Positions 26,701 to 36,141 of a stretch of DNA of 64,000 nt are shown here, in pieces. The translations under genes were made by a program, and so were the position numbers. Positions within the stretch are counted from its first letter, which is position 1; each line of letters opens with the position of its first letter. The notes below the pieces were generated by a model. The model was not told the DNA's origin. It saw only the letters and a list, made by a program, of their open reading frames with translations, and did no database searches. The stretch comes from CAVUFH01 sp963740835. GTDB taxonomy: Bacteria; Actinomycetota; Acidimicrobiia; IMCC26256; PALSA-610. Location: contig CAVUFH010000003.1 of NCBI GenBank assembly GCA_963740835.1, forward strand, positions 744,001 to 808,000, written 5' to 3'.

Positions 26701-27547
26701 CGACGACCCACTCGCCTTCGGCGTGCAGCGGCTCCGCGACGCCCGCGCCACCTACTACCTCGACCACCAGCGCATCCTCGACGCGCTCCCACCCGATCGG
26801 CGCATCGTCCTCACGCGAGCACAAGCCGACCATGAGCGATGCCGACAACGCGTGCGCGACGCCGAGCAACGCGTCCGCAGTGCACGGTTGGCCGTCGAGC
26901 ATGCTCGACCGTCCCGCTGGAGACGACGAGACACCACCGAGGCCGCGCGCGCAATCACGGAGCTACGCGCCGCCGAGGCATCCATTGCAGCCGCTCGCGA
27001 CGCCGCAATCGCGAGCGAACAGCGGCTCACCGAAACGCAACGCGGCATCGCCAGACACAACGAGGCGGTAACCAAGACCGCCACACAACGCAGCCGGCTC
27101 AGTGCCGCGATCCATGATCTCGACACCGCACTCGAACTCATCCGTCCCGAGCGCGTCGCAGCAGCCGCCACCAACCCCCGCAGCGACCTGCGGCGCATAC
27201 TCGGCGCGCCGCCCCCCACCCGCGGTGGCCTCGCCGCCCGGTGCGGCATCGCAGAACACATCGAAACCGACACCGACCGAAACGCCACCGCGATCCCTCT
27301 CGATCGCGACGTGAGATCACCGGCACTACGCGCCCGGATCCAAGAACTTCTCCAGCCTCGTAGATCCGCTCAACTTCTCGACGACGCGCAAACGATCATC
27401 GAGTGGGCCAGCCGCCACGACCCCAGGCCGGCAGGCAAACCTCTCGATGAGCGCGCCCGCTGGCAGCCGTCGGTCGAGACTGCAAGCCGCGCGCTCCAGA
27501 ACCGCAACCTCGACATCGAAACGAGCGCTGGCCCCGAGCTGCAATAG
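23731..27547 (+). CDS. MobF (TrwC/TraI-type) relaxase-helicase, one frameshift
   Basis: This protein of about 1270 residues would nick oriT and unwind the strand for conjugal transfer. The N-terminal relaxase domain has DYYMGAGEAPGVWRG (catalytic Tyr region), TLSVTKSVSLLW and the metal triad in DPQLHTHCLIPN. The helicase part has Walker A LAAPAGFGKTTAL, Walker B TVIVDEVSQLG, and a UvrD-like C-terminal motif TVDGAQGGTWQHVHLL. Near 26395 the frame moves by one base; the remaining 380 residues are a charged coiled coil (AEEAVGRAERRVARAGNELD). GTG giving VLTITKLKGAEY matches the family start. Without partner genes it would act with a helper system. Confidence 0.9.
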
Positions 27548-27589
27548 AACACCCCTACAGCCACCACCGACGCAGAGATGAGACGCGGC

Positions 27590-27964
27590 TTACGACTCGT
27601 CAGGCCGCGGCTTGTCCGGGCGAATGCGCCATCGGTTCCATGGCCACATGCCGTCGATCTCGACCTCGAGCGAGAAGCTCAAGACCACTCGAATCAGCAC
27701 GATGGTTCCCAGGATGACGACGCTCTCCACGGACTGGTCGACCACGATCGTGCGGATGATGTCGGCGATGATGAGCACTTCGAGGCCGAGCAGGATCACG
27801 CGGCCGAGGTTTTTGCGTAGATCCCCGAAGGCGTCTTGACCGCGCGGGGTGACGATCTCACGGGCGTAGCGAGCAAACGCGCCGAGCCCACCGACGATCA
27901 AAATCGTCGCGCCCACAGCTTCGACGACGTCGACGGTGTGTGAGAAGAATTCGCGATACGTCAC
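27590..27964 (-). CDS. DUF1622 membrane protein
   Basis: This 124-residue integral membrane protein has hydrophobic segments VVEAVGATILIVGGLGAFA, VILLGLEVLIIADIIRTIVV and VVILGTIVLIRVVLSFSLEV, and the DUF1622 pattern of LRKNLGRVILLGLE. The function of the family is unknown. It is the last gene of the leftward cargo operon, starting 5 bases after the MFS stop. GTG start (MTYREFFSHTV). Confidence 0.82.
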   Translation of the reverse strand: MTYREFFSHTVDVVEAVGATILIVGGLGAFARYAREIVTPRGQDAFGDLRKNLGRVILLGLEVLIIADIIRTIVVDQSVESVVILGTIVLIRVVLSFSLEVEIDGMWPWNRWRIRPDKPRPDES

Positions 27965-27969
27965 AGGGA

Positions 27970-29595
27970 TCAGTTCGAGGCGACGGCGGGATCCGGTCTC
28001 TTTCGGGGAGCGGGTTGCTCACGAGGTAGCTCGCCGGTGAATGCGAGGGAGATGAGGGCCAGGAAGGCGGCGCCGAGGAGACCGGCCTTGAGTGATCGGA
28101 GCTGAGCTGTCTCGTAGTCGTCGACCACCGCGGCCGTCGTTGCCTGGTCGAGGCCCGCCTGCTTTGCGGCGCTCTCGATCTGGTCGGACGAGACGAAGCT
28201 CAGGTCGGAGCCGGCAGCTACACCGACCTGGTTCGACACCTCTGTGCTGATGCGGGAGTCCTGCTCGACGGTGCGTATCAAGGTGTTGGTCAGTCCTATC
28301 AGCACGATTGAGCCGATCAACGCGACGCCGAGGGCCGAGCCGAGCTGCTGGCCGGTGAATTGCAGTCCACCGGCCTCACTGCGACCCGACTCCTCGACCG
28401 ATGACTGGATCACGTTGCCGAGCTGGGAGATCATCAGGCCCATCCCGATGCCGAGGACACCCATGCCGATCGCGAAGCCAGCGTCGGAGAGCGTGGGCTT
28501 GATCGTTGCGAGCAGGATGAGCACACCGGCGACGGTCACGACGAGTCCGCACCGGACGATCGTGCGCACCGGGAAGCGGTTCGACAGCCGCGCGCCGAGT
28601 CCGGCGGTTACCAGCATGGTGATCGAGATGGGCAGCATTTTGATCCCGGTCTCGAGGGCATCGAGTCCGAGCACCAGTTGGAGATAGAGCGGGACGACGA
28701 AGAAGGTGCCCATCAGGATCAGGTTCTGGCTGAAGAGCCCAATGACTCCGGCCCGCACCGGCGGGATGCGCGCCAACGAGAGGTGGATGAGTGGGTCGCG
28801 CTTGGTCGCCTCGCGGTGGCCCTGCCATTGCGCGAACGCCCAGAGCACAACGCAGCCGGCGCCGATGACGAAGAGCGTGAGCGAGAAACCGAAGATCGTG
28901 ATGGGAGAGTCCTTGGGTTGGACCCAACCCCACGTGCTCGATTCGAGCACGCCGAACACGAACAGTCCCAGACCGGCGGCCGAGAGCACCGAACCGACGA
29001 CGTCGAGCTTCGGCGCGGGAGTAGGACCGGGGGCGTCTTTCACCTTGCGGGTCATGAACAGGATGAAGCCGGCGATGAAGACCTCGCCGACGAACACGAC
29101 CCGCCACGTGAGCTCGGTCGTCGCCCACCCGCCGACGATGGGACCGACCGCGATGCCCGCACCCGCGACGCCACCGATCACCGCGTAAGCCGCCTTGCGT
29201 TGGGGTCCTTCGAAGTTGCCGGCGATCAACGCCGCGAGCGCGGGGAACACGAGCCCCGCACCGATGCCCTCGAGAATCGACCACCCAAGCGCTAGGACCG
29301 CGACCGTCTGCGACGCCGCGGTCAAGGCCGAGCCGCAGGCGTAGATGATCAAGCCGATGATGAACGCTCGTCGACGACCGATGATGTCGCCGATCTTGGC
29401 TCCGGTGAGGATGAGCATGGCCATCACGAGGCAGTAGAGGGTGATGACGGCCTGGATCGTGGTCACCGTCGTGTCGAAGTCCTTGACCAGCTGACTGATC
29501 GAGACGTTCATCACCGACTGGTCGAGCACCATGAGGAACTGTGCCGTCGCCAAGGCGACCAGCGCCGCCCCACCCTTGCTGGTCGAGGTGTTCAT
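27970..29595 (-). CDS. DHA2-family (EmrB/QacA) MFS drug efflux transporter
   Basis: This 541-residue membrane protein should have 14 transmembrane segments. It starts ALVALATAQFLMVLDQSVMNVSI, carries motif A as GAKIGDIIGRRRAFIIG and motif C-like GAGIAVGPIVGGW, and has a soluble loop after segment 13. DHA2 proteins export cationic drugs, dyes or other hydrophobic compounds using proton flow. ATG start; it follows the TMEM175-like gene by 7 bases and precedes DUF1622 by 5, so these three membrane proteins form a unit in the element's cargo. The compound exported is unknown. Confidence 0.9.
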   Translation of the reverse strand: MNTSTSKGGAALVALATAQFLMVLDQSVMNVSISQLVKDFDTTVTTIQAVITLYCLVMAMLILTGAKIGDIIGRRRAFIIGLIIYACGSALTAASQTVAVLALGWSILEGIGAGLVFPALAALIAGNFEGPQRKAAYAVIGGVAGAGIAVGPIVGGWATTELTWRVVFVGEVFIAGFILFMTRKVKDAPGPTPAPKLDVVGSVLSAAGLGLFVFGVLESSTWGWVQPKDSPITIFGFSLTLFVIGAGCVVLWAFAQWQGHREATKRDPLIHLSLARIPPVRAGVIGLFSQNLILMGTFFVVPLYLQLVLGLDALETGIKMLPISITMLVTAGLGARLSNRFPVRTIVRCGLVVTVAGVLILLATIKPTLSDAGFAIGMGVLGIGMGLMISQLGNVIQSSVEESGRSEAGGLQFTGQQLGSALGVALIGSIVLIGLTNTLIRTVEQDSRISTEVSNQVGVAAGSDLSFVSSDQIESAAKQAGLDQATTAAVVDDYETAQLRSLKAGLLGAAFLALISLAFTGELPREQPAPRKRPDPAVASN

Positions 29596-29602
29596 GACGC
29601 TC

Positions 29603-30256
29603 CTACCGGCCAGCCCTGTTGGTCGTGAAGAGGAGTCGTCGTAAATCTCGGAAGGGGACGACGAGATAGATGGTGAGGGCGAAGTACAGCGCGACGGCGA
29701 GTGTCGGCAGCGCGAGCCCGACGAGGATTGCGACGACGTAGCCGACCACGACCGGGATGATCGTGTGGCGGTCGGTCTGCAACTCCTCGTCGGGGTTGAC
29801 GTTTGCGTAGAGGTGTTCGCGTCTCGCGTACGCGTCGAGCGCGAAGCTGAGCAGGCGGATGGCGAGCAGCGTCAGTCCGTACATCGTGACGAAGACGCGT
29901 TCACCGTTCCTGTCGTGGATGGCTCCTGCGACGAGCTTCGTGGGGAATGGCAAGAACGCAATGACGAGGAGCAACAGCAGATTGATGCGCATGAGCAGAG
30001 AGTCGGCTCGTGCCAGTCGGTCCGTCATCGCGCTGTGCAAGAGCCACGCGGCACCGATCGTCAGAAAGCTGACGAGGTAACCGAGGTAGGCGGGCCACGC
30101 GTGAAGCACTTGTTCCAGCGGCGTACCGGGCGGATCGAGCGCGATGTCCAGCACCAACAGGGTTGCGGCGATGGAGAACACGCCGTCACTGAACGCCTCC
30201 ATTCGTGAGGAGCTCAGCGATCGCGGTAGCCGCGGCTGCGTGTTGTCGTTGGGCAC
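29603..30256 (-). CDS. TMEM175/DUF1211-family potassium channel-like protein
   Basis: This 217-residue protein has six predicted membrane helices. The signature RMEAFSDGVFSIAATLLVLD at residues about 18-37 is the first-helix FSDG motif of bacterial TMEM175 channels, which pass K+ as tetramers; each subunit normally carries one such repeat. The rest (YLGYLVSFLTIGAAWLLHS, INLLLLLVIAFLPFPTKLV) fits the family. GTG start. It is co-transcribed with the efflux pump behind it, which hints at envelope or ion stress, but that is inference. Confidence 0.85.
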   Translation of the reverse strand: MPNDNTQPRLPRSLSSSRMEAFSDGVFSIAATLLVLDIALDPPGTPLEQVLHAWPAYLGYLVSFLTIGAAWLLHSAMTDRLARADSLLMRINLLLLLVIAFLPFPTKLVAGAIHDRNGERVFVTMYGLTLLAIRLLSFALDAYARREHLYANVNPDEELQTDRHTIIPVVVGYVVAILVGLALPTLAVALYFALTIYLVVPFRDLRRLLFTTNRAGR

Positions 30257-30357
30257 CGGACGGCCTCCCTCGCGTGGTCGTCGATCGTTGCAGCAACTCG
30301 CGAGCGAGCCGATCGTGAGTTCCGGCGTGCTCGTCTACGACGAAAGCACCGAGGCCG

Positions 30358-30594
30358 TCACGGACCGAGCCGCCCGCACAGGCGCGCCTGTACGCGGGTT
30401 TCGACCAAGATCGGGACGAACTGACGAACGCGTGCGGCAGCGTACGTCTCGAACTCGGCTTCGACCTCGGTTCTGATCAGCGCGGGATCAACGCTGACAC
30501 CGAGCCGAGCCTGCAGTGACCGCACGACCAGCTCGACACGTCGTGTCCACGATCCGTCACCGGACACGTCCGCCGCGACATCTTCCGTCCCCAT
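30358..30594 (-). CDS. Three-helix-bundle dimerization domain protein
   Basis: This 78-residue protein has a core WTRRVELVVRSLQARLGV, then VEAEFETYAAARVRQFVPILVETRVQARL. That is the small helical domain often called three-helix-bundle dimerization in actinobacterial regulators and stand-alone proteins. ATG (MGTEDVAADVSG) is preferred over upstream codons, which are basic and unconserved. It is part of the leftward cargo operon; function beyond dimerization is unknown. Confidence 0.7.
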   Translation of the reverse strand: MGTEDVAADVSGDGSWTRRVELVVRSLQARLGVSVDPALIRTEVEAEFETYAAARVRQFVPILVETRVQARLCGRLGP

Positions 30595-30628
30595 GGTTGC
30601 CGGTTTCGAAGCCGTCAACATGGCAGAC

Positions 30629-30949
30629 CTAGTCGGAGTCGTCCGCGAACGCCGCAATGGCGATGCCCAGCGCTTCGGTGATGTTGATCGCGCCGGACAT
30701 GACCCGGGCGGTTCCAACGATTGGAGCGACAGCCACCAGGACGTTCTGGGCGTCTTCGAGTGTCAACCCCACTTCCGCCCCAGCGCCAATATGCGCGAGA
30801 TACGACATCGGACGAGCGTCGACCGCGACGAGCGCCGCGAGTCGAACCAACAACAGCGTGTCCGCGGGAAGGTCGCATCGCTCGAGCGACGCGGCTGTCA
30901 TTGCGGCGAGCGTTTCGAGTACGGGCATCTCTTCGGTGTCGGTGGGCAT
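30629..30949 (-). CDS. Carboxymuconolactone decarboxylase-like (CMD/AhpD fold) protein
   Basis: This 106-residue all-helical protein has the core TLLLVRLAALVAVDARPMSYLAHIGAG and LTLEDAQNVLVAVAPIVGTARVM, typical of a CMD-fold subgroup in actinobacteria. The CxxC of AhpD peroxidase partners is absent, so redox activity is unlikely. ATG is preceded by AGGAG at good spacing. Such proteins often sit beside DUF1269 genes, as here. Confidence 0.75.
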   Translation of the reverse strand: MPTDTEEMPVLETLAAMTAASLERCDLPADTLLLVRLAALVAVDARPMSYLAHIGAGAEVGLTLEDAQNVLVAVAPIVGTARVMSGAINITEALGIAIAAFADDSD

Positions 30950-31027
30950 GTTCGGCTCCTCTGTCTGACGAGTGGTTGTGTCGTGTCTCGCCCTTGCCCA
31001 CACGACGCGGGCGAGGGGAGACAGGCG

Positions 31028-31540
31028 CTAGCTGACTTCCTTCGCGGCTTCCTGCACGGCCTGGTCGATGTCCTTCGAGCTCACGTCGTCGAGCTCTTTG
31101 GCGATGTGCTTGTCCGCCTTCAGGTCGGCCTTGTCGAGCGCCGCTTCGATCGTCGATTCTCCGACGATCACGAGCGCAGCCTGTCCCGCGTCGATGAGCT
31201 CGCCGAACTCCTTGACATCGGCACGAGACATGCCCTTCCACATGTGGCCACCCACACCCCCGACGCCGGCACCGACGATCGCGCTGCCGATGAGCGCGGG
31301 CGGAAACAGGATCCCGACGACGGCACCGACCGCGGCGCCGCCCCATGCACCATGGCGCGTGGATGTCTCGTCCTTGTTGACGTGAACCTTGCCGTTGTCG
31401 TCTTTGGTGACCACCGAAGCGTCATACGTCCCGACCGCACCAGCCGCGTGGAGGTCTTTCACTATCTCGTAGTCGTCACGGGCCGACATCTCGCTCGGGT
31501 AGGTGCCGACATAGACGAACACACCATCAGGCTTTGCCAT
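31028..31540 (-). CDS. DUF1269-type membrane-associated protein
   Basis: This 170-residue protein has an N-terminal alpha/beta part (DGVFVYVGTYPSEMSARDDYEIVKDLH), a glycine-rich hydrophobic segment (AWGGAAVGAVVGILFPPALIGSAIVGAGVGGVGGH, residues about 65-99), and a second alpha/beta part (FGELIDAGQAALVIVGESTIEAAL). This layout is typical of DUF1269 proteins, which are often induced by stress. The ATG has a strong AGGAGA site. Function is unknown. Confidence 0.82.
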   Translation of the reverse strand: MAKPDGVFVYVGTYPSEMSARDDYEIVKDLHAAGAVGTYDASVVTKDDNGKVHVNKDETSTRHGAWGGAAVGAVVGILFPPALIGSAIVGAGVGGVGGHMWKGMSRADVKEFGELIDAGQAALVIVGESTIEAALDKADLKADKHIAKELDDVSSKDIDQAVQEAAKEVS

Positions 31541-31637
31541 GTTGTCTCTCCTATTGCGAGTCGCATCTGAACGTCAGTAGATGTGGTTGAAGAACAAGGC
31601 GCGTCGAGACCGAGCGATGCTGAATCAAGCGTCAGAA

Positions 31638-32096
31638 CTATCGTCGGTCCCGTCGGCGTTCGCGGCGGCGCACGCCGCATACCGAGACGGGCGACAGCGG
31701 CCGCCCGAACGGGTCGATGAACAAGGTGACCGGTCCGGCTTCGATCGGGACGGATCCTTCGAGGACATCGATGGAGTACGAGAGCCGACCGTCGTTGAGG
31801 CTCGGCTTCTTGATGACGATCACGGCGTCGGTGGGCGCGTCGGCGCCGGGCTCGACGAACGAGAGCACGGCGTTGGGTGGGTCGGCTTCGAAGCTGTTGT
31901 CGCCTTCGCCCCACAACTCGACGAAGTCTGGCGTCGTCATGTGCCCGACCACCCGCTGCGGCCGATCGGAGAAGAAGAGCGTTGAGGGCGTGACGTCCCG
32001 CAACGTGAGTGTCGCCCCGTCGCTGGTGATGCCGCGTGCGGTCTGCACGAACATCGACTCTTCGGTCTCGAGCTGTTCAATCTGTTTCTGATCCAT
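31638..32096 (-). CDS. Conserved hypothetical protein
   Basis: This 152-residue soluble protein begins MDQKQIEQLETEESMFVQTA. The stretch ARGITSDGATLTLRDVTPSTLFFSDRPQRVVGHMTTPDFVELW and the ending VTLFIDPFGRPLSPVSVCG suggest a compact beta-rich domain, followed by an Arg-rich tail. I have seen this kind of protein next to DUF1269 and PLDc_N genes, but it has no function that I can name. The ATG has a GGGAGAT site. The Arg-rich end might come from a small frame change; no evidence decides. Confidence 0.65.
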   Translation of the reverse strand: MDQKQIEQLETEESMFVQTARGITSDGATLTLRDVTPSTLFFSDRPQRVVGHMTTPDFVELWGEGDNSFEADPPNAVLSFVEPGADAPTDAVIVIKKPSLNDGRLSYSIDVLEGSVPIEAGPVTLFIDPFGRPLSPVSVCGVRRRERRRDRR

Positions 32097-32115
32097 GGTC
32101 GAGATCTCCCGTTTG

Positions 32116-32358
32116 CTAAACGTCGGTGACGACGACCACGTAGGGGTCGACCGGTCGGGTGATGATGTAGGAGAGCACTCCGATGACCGGGACGAACACG
32201 ATGAAGAGGAACCACAGCGCCTTGGCGACACCGTGGTGGTCCGTGCGCCGGAAGTTGTCGACGAACGCCCAGATGACGATGAAGATCCACAAGACGAACA
32301 ACGAGAACAAGAAGAGGCTCCAAAACACCCCGAGCAGCGGGTAGTCATATGCCAACAT
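32116..32358 (-). CDS. Small PLDc_N-type membrane protein
   Basis: This 80-residue protein has two membrane helices (LLGVFWSLFLFSLFVLWIFIVIWAF and ALWFLFIVFVPVIGVLSYIITRP). That arrangement matches the phospholipase D N-terminal membrane domain found alone in many actinobacterial stress operons. No nuclease or HKD domain is present. The ATG follows AAGGAG by eight bases. It begins 19 bases before the next gene in the operon. Confidence 0.8.
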   Translation of the reverse strand: MLAYDYPLLGVFWSLFLFSLFVLWIFIVIWAFVDNFRRTDHHGVAKALWFLFIVFVPVIGVLSYIITRPVDPYVVVVTDV

Positions 32359-32521
32359 CAGATACTCCTTGGCTGAGCCGCTGACCTGTCGAGCCGGCGG
32401 TCTGGTAGACGGAATTCGTCCCGCGACGAGCCGGGCGGCACCTCACGGAGCGAGCATGCATCAGTGCACGCGACCGCAGCAGGGCCAAAAGCCCTCAACG
32501 CAGCGGTACGAAGAGCTCGAT

Positions 32522-32734
32522 TCATGAGTTGTCGTCCGCGATGAGACGCACGTCGACGAGCTCGAGACCGAGCGAGTTGACGCGTTCGATGACGCCGTGG
32601 AGCCCGGCCTGGTCGACGAACTCCCCCCGAAACCGCGTCATCCCTTTTTCGCACCGCAGTTCGAACTCCGGAAATGCGGCCCGCATCACCGGTCCTGGTT
32701 CACCGCGGAATGCGAGCTCATAGGTCTCGGTCAC
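32522..32734 (-). CDS. Small hypothetical protein
   Basis: This 70-residue protein (MTETYELAFRGEPGPVMRAAF; ending VNSLGLELVDVRLIADDNS) has a predicted beta-alpha-beta-beta-alpha-beta order like a small ferredoxin-like fold. Related short proteins are common in actinobacteria, with no known role. GTG start. It is the first gene of the leftward cargo operon, 130 bases from the divergent LuxR-type gene; the 163 bases after it hold no gene that I can see. Confidence 0.6.
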   Translation of the reverse strand: MTETYELAFRGEPGPVMRAAFPEFELRCEKGMTRFRGEFVDQAGLHGVIERVNSLGLELVDVRLIADDNS

Positions 32735-32863
32735 GATGCCACCACCGCCGCTCTCCTCGAGGTCCGATTTGCGTGACTGGGACTACGCTTTCCCGCGATT
32801 GCCGTGAACCGCGGCGTCCGCAGTATGCGGTCCGAGGGGTGATCCGCCGTCACCCAATCGGGG

Positions 32864-35464
32864 GTGACTTGCGAGCAAAGGAGCGGGATCCTGACTCCGC
32901 GACTCCTGGCCGCGACGAAGTTTTCGCCGCCCGCGCTTGCGAGTTGGCACGTCCCGCGCCCGCGCCTGCATGCGGCCCTCGACGCTGGCGCGCGCGTCCC
33001 GCTGACGGTCGTCGTCGGCGCGCCCGGGACAGGCAAGAGCGTGATGCTCGGATCCTGGTTGCACGATCGTCCCGAGCTTGCAGTCGGTCTGGCTTTCCTG
33101 CGATCGAGCGCGATGGCGATCCTGCCACCTTTTGGTCCGCACTTACCGCCGCGCTTGGTCGCCGATGGCCCGACCGCTGGCTTGACGCGACCGACGTTGC
33201 TCGGCGCGGCCGAGCCCGACCTCGGCGACGTCGCGATCGCGATCGTGAACGACCTCGCGGCGCTCAGTGAACCGGTCGTGATCGTGATCGACGACTTCCA
33301 CTTCGCCTCGGCCGCGGCACCCAGCTTGACCACATTCATCGAGCGCCTCCCATCCAACTGTCGTGTGATCATGGGGAGCCGAACTGAGCCCCAACTCGCG
33401 CTGTACCGACTTCGTGCCCATGGACAGCTGCTCGAGGTGCGCGACTCCGAGCTCCGACTCACACGAGCCGAAGTCGCCGCCGTCATGGGCGAGTTCGGAA
33501 TCGAGCTGAACGAGACCGAGGTCGAGCTCCTCACCGCCCGCACGGAGGGTTGGGCCGCCGGCGTCCAGATGGCTGCCGTCGCCCTTCGCGACGAATCGGT
33601 CCGCGATGTCTTCCTGACCGAGTTCGCGAAAACGCCACGCTCCATCACCGACTTCCTCGGTGCCGAAGTGCTCGATCGCCAACCCGCTGAGATCCTCGAC
33701 TTCCTGCTCGCGACTTCGATCCTCGACGTGCTCGACCCGGAGAGTTGCGCGGCGGTGACCGACTGCCGCGACGCCGGCGCGTTGCTCCGCCGCGTCGACG
33801 ACCGGCACCTCTTCCTGATCGAGTTGGCCCGAGACACCTACCGGTACCACCATCTGTTCGGAGACTTGTTGCGGCACCGACTCCACGCCGACGACTCCGG
33901 ACCGAGAGCAGGCCCTACATCGACGCGCCGCCGCCTTCTTCGTCGATACGGGCGAAATCGAGAATGCGTTCGGTCACTTCTTGATGGCAGGTGAGGAAGC
34001 AGAGGCGTTCGAGTTGCTCCGAAGCAGCCTCGTCGCCGCGTTCGTCCAAGGCGACGGTCGCGTGCTGCATCGCCTTGCTGCCAAAGTAGGAACCGAGGCC
34101 GCAGCCGGCGAACCCGGTCGCCTCGTCGACCTTGCGCTCGCGTTGGCCGCGAGTGCCCCGGCCGGCCAGGCGAGCGCCGTGGATCATCCGCGCGAACAAC
34201 CGCGCCGGCGACCTGGACGATGCCGACCGCGCCCGACTCGTGATCGCGCGAGCTCTTGTTGGGGTGCAGTACGGAGAAGCCGACGAAGTCGAACGAGCGC
34301 TCTCCGACTATGCCGGACCGAAGGACTTCCCCGACGACGAGGTCGCCCAGTACGGGCCCACCCTCCTCGCGCGCACCCGGCTGTGGCTCGGCGATCTCAA
34401 CGGCGCACGCGAAATATGCGAGCAAACCTCGCTCCACTCGCCACACCAGACCTGCAGCAGGTCGCCATGACCGGCGCACTCGCCTGGGTCGCGTGCGTCG
34501 AAGGTCAACTGACCGAGGCCGAACACCTGGCGGAACAGGCGCTCAGCGGGTGCCGATTTGCTCGGACTGGCCGCGCATCCGACGATGGTCGACGCGGTTC
34601 GCACGCAGGGGCGAGTGGCGTTCGAGCGCGGCGATGTCGTGACGGCAGAACGCGTGCTCGAGCAGTCGCTCTCGATGAGTGAGGACGTGCGTCCCGCCTT
34701 CGCGCTCGTGAGCCAGCTGTCGCTCTCGAGCGTTTGGCTCGCCGACGGCCGAGTCGGCGACGCACTTTCTGGCGTCGAGCGAGCGCGAGGGTTCCTGCCG
34801 TCCGACTCCACCAGTCCGCTCATCAGCCTCTGTCACGCATTGGAAGGCCGCATCGCAATCGAGATCGGCGACGTGGACCGTGCCACCCGATGCGCGCAGA
34901 GCCTCCCGCCGGGAAACCGAGCATCTCTGCTTCAGGCTCGGATCGGACTCGCCCGAAGCGAGCCAGATCGCGCCGACGGCGCCCTCGCTCGATGCACGCC
35001 GGCAACGATGCGCGAGCGCCTCGACGTCGCGCTGCTTTCCGCCCGGGCCGCGCACCTCCGGAGATCCGACGCCGCGGATCCGCTGCTCGCCGAGGCAATC
35101 GCTGTCGCGAAGATCGAAGCGCTTCGTCGTCGCCGTCTCCGAGGAGCTCGAAGAACTGCGGGCGCGCCTCGCTCTGCTCCTACGGTCGGGACGTATCGAA
35201 AGATACGAGCAGGCCGTTCTCGATCGCATCGAACGCAGCCCGGTCGTCCCGAACGCGAACGGCAGCACTTCGGGACCGCTCAGCAGCCGCGAACTCACGG
35301 TCGCTCGATATCTCGCGTCCCGCTTCACGTACGGAGAAATCGCGGCGCAACTCTTCGTGTCGACCAACACGCTCAAGACACACGTCAAGCGGATCTACCA
35401 AAAGCTCGGGGTTTCGTCACGCACGGAAGCGGTCACCGAAGCACGCCGCCTGGGTCTCTTCTAG
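32864..35464 (+). pseudogene. LuxR/MalT-type ATP-dependent regulator, broken by about eight frameshifts
   Basis: Corrected, this would be a regulator of about 865 residues. It has an N-terminal STAND ATPase (TVVVGAPGTGKSVMLGSWL; Walker B VVIVIDDFHFA), a helical TPR-like middle, and a C-terminal LuxR helix-turn-helix (LSSRELTVARYLASRFTYGE, then LKTHVKRIYQKLGVSSR). The frame changes near 33086, 33111, 33200, 33899, 34180, 34425, 34555 and 35126, all but one of insertion type. Residues on each side of every break still look conserved. Either the gene has decayed recently or this stretch was poorly sequenced. It is divergent from the nine-gene cargo operon and could be its former regulator. Confidence 0.8.
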
Positions 35465-35655
35465 CGTCGACGCCCGGGCGGCCCCGTGTCACCCGCGAGC
35501 GGGTGACTGGTATCGCCCGAACCCGTTTTCGATCGACCGGCGGGTCAGTTCGTGGTTGGCTGAGCAAATGTCGTCGTCGCATGCGCGCGGACATCTGGGA
35601 TGAGCGCGGCGCGGACGCAAAAGACGCACGACCCGATCTCGATTCGAGGCTTGAC

Positions 35656-36123
35656 ATGAACATCGTTGGACGTTCAATGCGTACGGCAACGGCGGCTGCC
35701 ATCATTGGCGCGTTCGCGCTTGCCGGTTGCGGTTCTAGTGCGAAGTCGAGCTCAGGGAGTTCGACGACGACGACATCATCCGCGACGACCTCCGGGTCGA
35801 GCGCAGAGTGCCAGTCGGTGAACGAGTTCAAGACGTCACTTTCTGCGCTCACGAGCCCTTCGACGTTGGCGGGCGGCAAGAGCAGCGTGCAGGCCGCGCT
35901 CGATGGGGTGAAGACGAGTCTCGATAGTGTCAAGTCAGCACTGAAATCGGGCGACAAGCCAAAGGTCGACGCGTTGCAGTCGTCGATCACTGATCTGCAG
36001 ACAGCGATCGACAACATGAGTGGCATCAGCGGTCTCAGTAGCGTTGAGAGTGCAGCGAAGAATGTTGCGCAATCAGGGCAGGCAGTACTCGATGCAGTGG
36101 AGGCCGGCTGCCCATCGAGCTAG
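35656..36123 (+). CDS. Small Ser/Thr-rich lipoprotein
   Basis: This 155-residue protein has a signal peptide with lipobox FALAGCGSS, then a Ser/Thr-rich linker (SSSGSSTTTTSSATTSGSS). A helical domain with repeated hydrophobic heptads follows (LDGVKTSLDSVKSALKSGD, DLQTAIDNMSGISGLSSVE), ending in a lone Cys. It is probably anchored outside the membrane. The ATG at MNIVGRS or the one seven codons later could be used. Function is unknown. Base composition is visibly lower in GC than its neighbours, in keeping with mobile cargo. Confidence 0.75.
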   Translation: MNIVGRSMRTATAAAIIGAFALAGCGSSAKSSSGSSTTTTSSATTSGSSAECQSVNEFKTSLSALTSPSTLAGGKSSVQAALDGVKTSLDSVKSALKSGDKPKVDALQSSITDLQTAIDNMSGISGLSSVESAAKNVAQSGQAVLDAVEAGCPSS

Positions 36124-36141
36124 GTACGAAGGAAGAACATC

